From positions 3,561,885-3,625,884 of the forward strand of contig NC_020179.2 in the NCBI RefSeq assembly GCF_000224145.3: a DNA stretch of 64,000 nucleotides, read 5' to 3'. This document shows, piece by piece, positions 47,801-55,748 of this stretch. Every line of letters starts with the position of its first letter. Position 1 is the first letter of the stretch. Both the position numbers and the translations under genes were made by a program. The notes under the pieces were generated by a model. The model worked only from the letters and a program-made list of their open reading frames with translations. It was not told where the DNA came from and made no database searches. This DNA comes from Ciona intestinalis (Eukaryota > Chordata > Ascidiacea > Phlebobranchia > Cionidae).

Positions 47801-49962
47801 TTTTTAACAGTTACCAACGCTTTTCAGTATCTGAATGCTACAGTAGTTTCACCCTGTGTTAATATGAGACCAAGGATGTATATTTACTGCAGCTTGAAAG
47901 AATGAATGAAACTTTCTTTATCTTGGCGAGGCCTTTGGGGCAATGTGCCAAATCTGGTCAAAGGTCCAGGTCCCTGACAAGGACCCCACTCATAAATAAT
48001 CTTTACGTGGCCAGAAAACCACAGTCCTTATAATAACACGGATGTTCTGTTTCATGCACCTCGTGCCCGCTTACGCGTTACCAGCACGCATGTAATTTTG
48101 CGGGTAATTGTTTTTTTAAGTGCCATTTTCATATACAACTGTCCCATTTCATAAAACCTACCTATTTACGTTCTGTAGTCAGACAGACCACCATTGCGAA
48201 GACAGACAAGCAGTGAATGGTATCGCAAAGAAAAGGCGGATAAAGCCAAAAAGATGAAAGACCAAGGTATCCATATTGGGAATGATGGGACAGTTAAAGA
48301 AGAAGACGTACAGGTGGACAGCTATTTTCATATTCTGCACCGATGACTTACTTCACATTAAAATCGTTAAAATTTACTAAACATTGTCTAAAAACTTTTA
48401 CTTTTAAATTAAAAACCAACACAGCAATTTGGAATAAATGTGCAACGAGAAGGGACTAAATCTTGTGCAATAAGCTTGGTATAATACTACTATAGGTGTA
48501 CTATAGCCTATAGTTCAATATATTCTGTTATTCTGTATGGGTAAGGTGCTATAGCGAGGCCCCGTCCCCAACACCCAGGGTGCTAGGATATACATACAAG
48601 TAGTCATTTACATTTATTGTAGAAAGTACTGAGTTCGATGAAACCTCACGAGATGGCAATGTTGGAGAAATGGTTTACCGGAAAGCTAATGGGGAAAGTC
48701 GAATCACCTAAGAAACAAGTCAAAGTAAAAAAAAAAACTTAGTGATTTCTTAATTAAAACTCAAAATCTTCAGTTGTTTAACTTCGTTCGAGTGCCTACA
48801 GGACCTCGAGGCTTAACGAGATGTTAAAATATTGTGTTTCGTTTAAATTCGTTGAAGTTACCGGTACTTTGTTATACAGACTAAGTCGCGAAAAGATACA
48901 GAAAGTCCAGTAGCTTTACGTGGCCAACTGCTCGATAGTATTCGAAATCAGAGTGGCAAGACGAAGCTGAAAAAGGTAAAATTGCTGTGGTTCTGTATTT
49001 AAATACAACTCAATGAATATGAATGAATGTAACCACGGCCTACTAGAGATATCTGGTATCTCTGGTAGGCAGTGGTGTAACTTATTTACCATCAAAACGG
49101 GCATTATAACACAGGTGTTCTGTTTTACACGGTTTGTGTTCGTTTATACGAGTTACCACTTTAAACCAGTCTTACGTTTATTGATCTTCAGGTGAGCCCA
49201 AGCCCGAGGCCAAGTACTCGATCCTCGATGGTGGATTCTGACGTTGAAGCTTCTCGGAATGACGTCACGAAATACCAATCGTCACCACTTAGTGACGTCA
49301 CACCAAGGCCGAGAACGCCATTGCCACCGACATTATCAGACGAACCGGTTGTTCATAGTGATTCTTTTTCCAATGAGAATCCAACAGAAGAAGCGGGAAG
49401 TTACTACTCGATTGGTGACGTCACGAAGCCAATGGTGACGTCAGCCAAGGATGACGTCACAGATAGTGCAAGTGAAGAAGCAGTGGCCTTCACTCACAGC
49501 CCTGTACCCCCTGAGGTTCCAGTAATGGATACTTTGAATCTTCCGAAAAATGATGACGCAGATGAAGTGATGTCATCAAATACGAGCAGCATTGACGTCA
49601 TCGAGTGGAAAGATGGAGAATCGTATGATAGTGATGAGTATGAGGTTGTAGAGATTGAGGTATCCGACAGCGAAGAGGAAGACGACGAGGAAGAAGAAGA
49701 AGAAGAAGAAGAGCAAATTTCCGAAACAGTTAAAAAGTCAGACCCTGTAAAGGCGTTGGACAGCCTTGGCATATTTAGCGCCTATGAGACAATGATTGGT
49801 GCTCCTAAGAACAATTCTGGTGCTGATAAGCCAGGAAAACTGAATATTCGAGAAGCTCAAAAGTCCCCCACAGTTACCTTAAGTCCCGGTACACCACGAC
49901 CGGTACGTGAAGACGAATCCTGGATTAGTGGGCCCTCCTACTCTAAAACTGGATCGAAGTGA
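41831..49962 (+). CDS. LMOD: Leiomodin with a long acidic C-terminal extension
   Basis: Thirteen exons join in frame into 846 residues: 41831-41938, 42154-42240, 42732-42816, 43306-43438, 43808-43991, 44769-45140, 46059-46257, 47012-47144, 47533-47668, 48179-48313, 48623-48724, 48880-48975 and 49192-49962. Order: tropomodulin-like N-terminal motif (YREIDEDEILSGLSAQELQQLE); Ser/Arg-rich and Asp-rich linkers; leucine-rich-repeat actin-binding domain (VNLNNIQNV, NTHVKSLQLANTGL, LEKLNVESNFITG, LRIDNQR, LLRFGYQFANPGPR); basic helix; then a WH2 motif (LRGQLLDSIRNQSGKTKLKK). The LRR block plus WH2 marks a leiomodin rather than a tropomodulin. Family knowledge: leiomodins nucleate actin filaments in muscle sarcomeres. 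Oddity: WH2 normally ends the protein, but here a 256-residue tail with a poly-Glu stretch follows. Several exons carry TGACGTCA. One unresolved base (N) lies in an intron at 47346. Confidence 0.93.
42257..42437. repeat. Inverted-repeat mini-element, full-length copy
   Basis: The left end TATAGTAGGGTGAAGGAGAT and right end CCCATCTTCCCCCACCCTAT are inverted versions of each other. Internal landmarks ACACATAACATCCAAATAT and TTCTTTGTTTACTAC match other copies. It lies 17 bases after the leiomodin donor at 42241. Confidence 0.85.
43180..43265. repeat. Fragment of the inverted-repeat element with a local duplication
   Basis: The internal landmark TTATATTATGTGCTAA occurs twice in tandem, then a third time in part (ATATTATGTGC). 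It is in a leiomodin intron. Confidence 0.5.
44974..45490. promoter_or_regulatory. TGACGTCA cluster in a leiomodin exon and the following intron
   Basis: Exact octamers start at 44974, 44996 and 45053 in coding sequence and at 45457 and 45483 in the intron. In animals this is the full CRE palindrome. Regulatory activity is inference; see the finding on frame use. Confidence 0.35.
46312..46508. repeat. Inverted-repeat mini-element, full-length copy
   Basis: It carries the left end GGGGTAAGATGGGACACC, internal TAGCACATAATA and TGGGGATACGATTTT, and right end GTCCCATGTTTCCCCAACCT then ACTATATA. It lies 54 bases after the leiomodin exon that ends at 46257. Confidence 0.85.
47738..47826. repeat. 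Inverted-repeat mini-element, left half
   Basis: Left end GGGTAAGATGGATACATTTG and internal CAAATAATATCCCATAT are present; the right half is missing. Confidence 0.65.
47920..48120. repeat. Dispersed repeat fragments in a leiomodin intron
   Basis: TTGGGGCAATGTGCCAAATC also occurs in related form at about 19794 and 31526. It is followed by the block ATAATCTTTACGTGGCCAGA, ACACGGATGTTCTGTTTCAT, GCCCGCTTACGCGTTACCA. Confidence 0.6.
49039..49069. other. Hairpin-forming inverted repeat in a leiomodin intron
   Basis: The 13-base arms CCTACTAGAGATA and TATCTCTGGTAGG pair with a single mismatch (a G-T wobble in RNA) around a 5-base loop. Confidence 0.6.
49260..49600. promoter_or_regulatory. Six TGACGTCA octamers in the last leiomodin exon
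   Basis: Octamers start at 49260, 49293, 49416, 49436, 49452 and 49593, all in coding sequence of the post-WH2 tail. Most are read as Asp-Val; one is read as Thr-Ser. Whether they bind bZIP proteins is unknown. Confidence 0.35.
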
Positions 49963-50194
49963 ACATGTACAGCGCATGCATCGAACTTCAGTTATAGCAT
50001 ATACAGCACATCGTAATTAGAATGCCCATAAGGCGATTGGTTTCCGTGCATACCTAAGTGCACGTTTAAAAGCACTGTGTATTTTTAGAATGCAAAACGA
50101 GTTCCCATAGCTGCACCGCGCTATAGTATTTCCCTATTTTGTATATTTGTCGCTATGTGAAGCATGCATTTGACTCTTATCAAGTGCCGTGAAA

Positions 50195-50200
50195 AATAAA
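50195..50200 (+). terminator. Candidate leiomodin polyadenylation signal
   Basis: AATAAA 233 bases after the stop codon, ahead of the FANCF-like gene. Confidence 0.6.
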
Positions 50201-50476
50201 AAAAGCCGCAAGCTGCCATTAACATGAATTCCTCTTTTCAGCCCTACCTAAATGCTTTGCAAAAACTGTACGAAAATACTATGTTAGTTCTGTTACAGTA
50301 AAAATAATGGTTTCCTTCAACCTAGTCCCCAGTTTACCATTGAACAATTAACTCTATGACGTAACAGACAACCAACAATAACCGCGCGAAGGTGGAATTC
50401 GTTTTTACGAAAACTGGTTTTAACTGGTTTTAAAAAACGTGGTCGTTACATGGGAAAGTAGCTTTGTGGAAATAGA

Positions 50477-51902
50477 ATGGAATCCGTTGTGGAAAAGTCG
50501 TCAAATTTGTTGGATGCGTTGGAAGTTAGCACAACATCTAAAGTTAAACAATTTGACGAAAGAAGACTTAACCGAGCCTTTGAATGGACAAACTACTTTA
50601 AGAAGGTAATTCTTACGAAAAAAATTATGGCATTAGTGAAGAATCCTCCGGTACAAGCAGAATGGGCCGATGGAAAGTGTTAGAGGTTGGTGGTTAGGAG
50701 TTGATGGTAGTGGTTATAGTGGTTAGTAGTAGTTCGGGGTTAGTGGTTAGCAAACAGAGGATTGTTCAGAAACACCAATAGTCCAATAATATTTTGTGTT
50801 TTATGCAACATCACCGCAAAGCTATATCACTGCTAAAGCGTAGCCTAACCTATATTTTAAACATGAGTTTTTGTCATAGGTGTATGAAAGTGTTTCTCAA
50901 AACCCCAAACTGCTGGAAAACTGAACGCCAGGTTAAAAACCCTGGCTTTATCTAGAAATATGAAACTCCCTGAAGATTATTTTAGTTTAAATATATTCTG
51001 TGATGGTGAACAAATTTTGTTCAAGGTTAGTTGTAAATTTTATAAACTAGTTTTCAAAGGAATTTGTTTTATATGCCGTATTATACTGATTTAGTTAATA
51101 ATGAAAATGAAGTTTTCTTTCAGAACTTTCTTTTTAACCCTGATTTTCCGGCCATATTGCTACCTTCATTGTCAACAAAATCTGTTAAAACTAATGTTTC
51201 TGCCAAGGAAACGTTTCCTTAAGGTAATGGTAAAAAAGTCCATGTGTAATTTAAGCTATCATATGAATGTCTAATCTAGGCTAATATTTTACTGTAAAAA
51301 GACGAAGATTGTCCGCGAAGAAATATTCTAAAGAAAGTATGAAAACTTTTTTATTTAAACAGCTTTTGCTTACGTTTAGACAGCAGTAGATGTCAGTCAG
51401 GAAAAAGCTGTTTTATGTCATTTACAAAATGTGCAAGCTCAATTGGTAGCAGGTAATACAATTATGATGTCATACTTTAAATATTTTTAAGGTTCAAATA
51501 GGCTACAAAAGGTTTGGATAGTACAGTATTACACCATACATTTTACATTTCAGATCACCAGAACAACTAATTAATATTACATATTATCAATTTTTAACTT
51601 ACATATTGTTTCTTCAAGTGTGCTATATGTGTTTTACTCTGTCGTGTACTGTTGTTCTTATTTTAGTATCATATTTTGGATCAACGTTTTATGGATCCAG
51701 ATCTATGTGTAATACTATATTTGCCTTAATTTTGCATTTCCTTCATTTGTTTTGGTAATGTTTCTCGAATTTGAATGTGCGTTAATTTTACAGTAGGCTA
51801 TATGTATTTTATTTTTACCCCTAGTAACTTCGGAACAGGCGACAAGTTAATGAAACAACTCCTGAAGTAATTTTGACAGATGATTTGAAAGGTTTTTTAA
51901 AG
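50477..51902 (+). pseudogene. FANCF: FANCF-like gene, probably broken or truncated
   Basis: The exon at 50477-50605 begins MESVVEKSSNLLDALEVSTT and continues RRLNRAFEWTNYFKK. It follows vertebrate FANCF (SELLAVSSTT, VRRALQWARYLRH) residue by residue. The next exon (50880-51025) continues the pattern, but the frame is lost at an A run (50917-50920): TGA closes frame 0 at once, while the adjacent frame stays open to the donor. The candidate third exon (51124-51223) ends in an in-frame TAA two bases before its donor. A further piece (about 51380-51452) reads DVSQEKAVLCHLQNVQAQLVA, and another (51835-51902) is open only in a frame that a TAA precedes. Human FANCF has 374 residues in one exon; the C-terminal half has no counterpart here. 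Family knowledge: FANCF is an adaptor in the Fanconi anaemia core complex. A sequencing error in the A run could explain one lesion, not all. Confidence 0.55.
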
Positions 51903-52256
51903 GTATGTTAGCCTCTGTCTTTACTTTAACTAATGCCAAAATGACCGTCGACTGATATATATGTTATCATGTGAAAAGCATTGCAACTACTGAAACATTA
52001 AATAACAGTAGTTTTTATTATTTCTGTTATTCAATTAGCGTGTAATCCCATGTAATTTACCAGGCCATTGTTAGTTGTTACCATGTTGGTAAAAAATGGG
52101 AACAAAAATATGAGATATGTTTGCTTTTTGTGTTCTATCCTAATTAGGTAATGTGAGTGACTGATGTATGTGATCGTTCCAAAAGCATTGCAAGCAACAG
52201 TGTTGTGAAATATTTAGTAACAGTACAGCAGCTAACAATTTCGTTCATATAACATG

Positions 52257-52409
52257 TATAGTACTGTGGGGTAAGATGGGACAACTTAAGCACATACTAT
52301 CCACATATTCTGGTCATATTTTAAACAATGACCAACGGGGGTCGTATTTCAAATGAGATGAGAAAAAAGAATAAAAAGGTGTCCCATCTTTTCCCACCCT
52401 ACTATATAG
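52257..52409. repeat. Inverted-repeat mini-element touching the end of fibrinogen-like gene A
   Basis: Terminal repeats are clear: TATAGTACTGTGGGGTAAGA at the left and GGTGTCCCATCTTTTCCCAC then CCTACTATATA at the right. The element ends one or two bases beyond the stop codon of the neighbouring coding sequence. Confidence 0.88.
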
Positions 52410-52410
52410 T

Positions 52411-55321
52411 TCAGTTGCTGGTTTGATTATCGGTGTTGTTAGCCATGAAAGATGCTGGCCTTATCTTCATGCTTGCTTGTTTAAGTGAATACCATTCCCC
52501 CCTCCATGGTCCCCACATTAGTCCATTGTCGAACCCATATATTGTTGCACTTTCACTGTAGATATAAAAATAAGTTGGTAAGATAGAAATTAGGTGTTTG
52601 TGATCTAGATGTATTTAAGTATGAATGATTGTTTTATCTTGTTTCTGTAGTTCTAGGTTTTAATACAGATTTTAAGGATTAGAAGGAAAGGATATAGGAA
52701 AAATTTGGTAAAATTAGATAGTTGTCGTTGTATTATCTTATAAACCAAACTCTGTGTCTGTGGTTACAACAATTGTCTTATATAAATTATATATTAGGTC
52801 TTTAGTTTGTATTAAAATATTCCACATCGTACTTGTAGACTCCCCCTTCATATATCTTTCCATTAAGATTGACAGCGGAGCACCTGTTGTACCACCAACC
52901 ACCACCTTCATTCTTGGCGCAGTTTCCTTTGTATATTATGAATATTATTTTGTCTTACTGTGGTAGGGCAATGACAGTTGTTATAACATAGGCGTTCTGT
53001 TTCGTACACTTCTTGCCCGCTAACAATTGAGTTACCACGTATGTAACTTTGTATACAATTAATATATATATATATTTTTTTTCTATTCAATAGCTATATT
53101 ATCTCAAAAAAGTACCAAAAGAATTAACAATATTAAAAACTTACCATCAAAGTTATCTCTATCATGATCTCTCGTTGTAAACCTCATCCCATGTTGTCTA
53201 GTTATCGCGATATCTTCCGGGTGACCAAAATCGAAACCAGAAAATGCATCTCCAATGTCACCCCTTGGGTCTGCCTGATACCCTCCCACTGTTAGTGTGT
53301 AGTCTGTTGCTTTGGATCCCACCCGAAAATGAGTGTACAAGGCATACCTGCTTAGTGATTTTGATCATAATTATTTTGGTATACTCAATGGTAATAAAGA
53401 TTATTTTGGAAATGTTTGGTAAAAGACTTGTTTTACCAAAACTTCTTTCTGGTTGGTTGTGTAGATTTTATATGTTTTTTTACCAGAATATTTGTGTAGT
53501 TTTTGGTTAGTTTTTACCACTACATATTTATTTAAGACTTGTTGTGGTTTTGTGGCCAACTTAACAGTTAATACAGCCTGCAATTAGAATTCTTAGTCAC
53601 CTGCTGTTGTTATCCCAATCTGACACATCTACTCTCATATACTGGTGCGATTGTGATGTCATAGTGTGTATTGCTTCATTACCCAACCAGAAGTTAGTCC
53701 TACCATCGCAGTCCACAGCTCCAAACCCATGTTGGTATTGAATCCAATCTTTGTTAAAATCAACGTCATTATTAACGTGTCGTTGAATATAAGTCCATCC
53801 TCCACCGTCAGTCTAAAAATATGGGAAATAACTTTACCTATTTGTATTACCCACATAGTTACGTGCCGTACTAGGTAACTTATCAGCATGTGTGTAAAAC
53901 AGAACATGCATATCTTACAGACTGTTGTTGCCGTCCACGCGAAGATAAATACTTTATAATCATTCTTTCTAAAACCATACACAACACTTTTATTACCGTG
54001 ACTTTTGATTTTTTATAACGTAAACAGTTGATACAATAGTTTAGTGGAAGTCCTAATTTGAATTTGTTATGTTGAAAATGCTACACTTTATGTGTTAGTT
54101 TGGTACAATAATATTACTGGTACCAGTGTTACTAAATAAGTGAATACTGAGACTATACCTCTTGGTCACAATACACAAGTTTAGGAATCTCTCCATCACC
54201 AACAGTGATCACGTACATTCCACTCTCACTCCCTCCTAATGTATATATCTCTGCACAATCTATCAAAAATAAGTAACCATTATTCTATCTTCCATCAAGT
54301 CACCCACTATATGGGTAAGGTCATCAATGCTTGCCAGTGGACCTTTAATATTTGCCAGAGTTGGCCGATTACCCCATGGCACATAATTTGACCTGTTGCT
54401 TACTCTTTTTTTAGTGTTACCCATAATAAAAATGATGTGTTAGTTCTACAATATTTCCCACCTGTGCCTGTGACATGTTTTGGACAAGGTGTTGGAGCAT
54501 CTGCTTGCGAACATCTATCTTGTAAGTTTTCTATGGTCCAGCGGGCTTGATCAATTAAATCTTGATTCGCAACTTTTCTTCTTTCTAATAAATTAATCAA
54601 CTTTCCATTAAGAACTACTTGACTTTTATAAACTTCTTTCTTTGTCTTCAAATTTTCCACATACGTCCTTGCCTTGTGAATAAGTCCTGCAAATATACCA
54701 TTGTAACAAAGATAATTGATTGCTTCATATGCATACTTTGCATTTGGTGTATTATAAAACCCTTTTCTGCATTCTATATAATAAATGATATGTTAACATT
54801 AGAAACTAAACAAAAATATGTTAATTTCTATTACCTGTAATTTCCCCTCTCCATTGTTGAAATGTTTCCGATTTAGTTCTAGATCTTGTCTTTAGTATTT
54901 CTGCTGTATCACATATTCTGCTCACGTTAGTTTGAGTGTCGTTGAGACAAGTGAGAATTCTTGGTTCTGATCGTTCAAATGAAACCGCAGTTGTGCACGT
55001 AGTTGGACAAGTAGGTAATCTTCCCTATAGAGATTTTTTGTAGTTTTATTCTTGAAGTAATACATAATCAATTACACGAGGTTGAGGTGTATAAAACAGA
55101 TCACTTGTTGTCTGCCACACAAGTGTAAATAAGCTATATTCATCCATTCAAATTTATATGCTTAGATCCTAATGTTTCCCCTTATGCAACCCACCACATT
55201 CAAACGGATTTTGTACTTTGTTCTATTTTATTAAATTATGGATATATTACATACTTACTGTATCTACAATTCCAAACACCAAGCAAGAAATCAAAACCTT
55301 TTCAATCAGCATTAGCTGCAT
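52411..55321 (-). CDS. Fibrinogen-chain-like protein A (gamma-like position in a three-gene cluster)
   Basis: Eight exons join in frame into 439 residues: 55259-55321, 54835-55024, 54462-54773, 54159-54259, 53601-53812, 53145-53347, 52833-52926 and 52411-52555. A hydrophobic signal (LISCLVFGIV) precedes CPTTC at residues 27-31, the first disulfide-ring motif and identical to that of vertebrate gamma chain. A helical region with four additional cysteines follows, then C172/C181, then a fibrinogen C-terminal globe from C190 (CAEIYTLGG, VYCDQETDGGGWTYIQRH, FWLGNEAI, GDAFSGFDFG, TTRDHDRDNFDGNCAKN, GGGWWYNRCSAVNLNGK, FDNGLMWGPWRG). The calcium site DRDNFDG is complete. The globe contains an RGD at 53256-53264. 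The ring-to-ring spacing is 140 residues, longer than the 111-112 of vertebrate chains. Probable secreted haemolymph protein. A ficolin or angiopoietin identity is less likely because of the two ring motifs. Confidence 0.92.
52975..53055. repeat. Dispersed repeat fragment
   Basis: GTTATAACATAGGCGTTCTG, TTTCGTACACTTCTTGCCCG and ACAATTGAGTTACCACGTAT match the other short copies of the dispersed repeat; it lies in an intron of gene A. Confidence 0.65.
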
Positions 55322-55748
55322 TCTGTCTTATGTCCAAACAAGAGTGAATGAAATCTCAAGTTATGTTGTATCTGTACATACTCTGGCATGTCTGTTTGCA
55401 TTATAATCTACACTTGTTTGATCAATGTCTGGAGGCAATCTCAAATTAAGTGGGCTGTTGATGCAAGACAACGAAAGCAACATCGCAAATATTGTCTTAA
55501 GTTAAGTGTCTCATCTCAAATGAATCTTTGTATTTTTTGCTGCTATCTTAAATTATGCCTTCTTAAAACTGTTTATTTTTTACAAGTTTCTCACAATAGG
55601 AAGTACAAAGAACCATTATATTTTAATTTTATTTAAAATGTACAATCTTACTAATTATCATTGGTTTTAAATATTCCTTTTGAGCATTCTGGTTGTCATT
55701 GTCACATAATGTACTGATTCTCTGCTTGTATTCTGAGTTTCTCTCCAT
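55322..55748. other. Gap between fibrinogen-like genes A and B
   Basis: No gene is seen. It should contain the promoter of gene A and the 3' end of gene B, with a candidate polyadenylation signal (AATAAA on the minus strand) at 55628-55633, about 115 bases beyond the gene B stop. Confidence 0.55.
55628..55633 (-). terminator. Candidate polyadenylation signal of gene B
   Basis: AATAAA on the minus strand, about 115 bases after the stop codon. Confidence 0.5.

Noticed and set aside
49494-49772. Minus-strand Ser-rich open frame
   Set aside because: It is the antisense of the poly-Glu codons of the leiomodin last exon.
41831-49962. Tropomodulin as the identity of the plus-strand actin gene
   Set aside because: A WH2 motif follows the leucine-rich-repeat domain, which is the leiomodin plan; tropomodulin lacks it and is much shorter.
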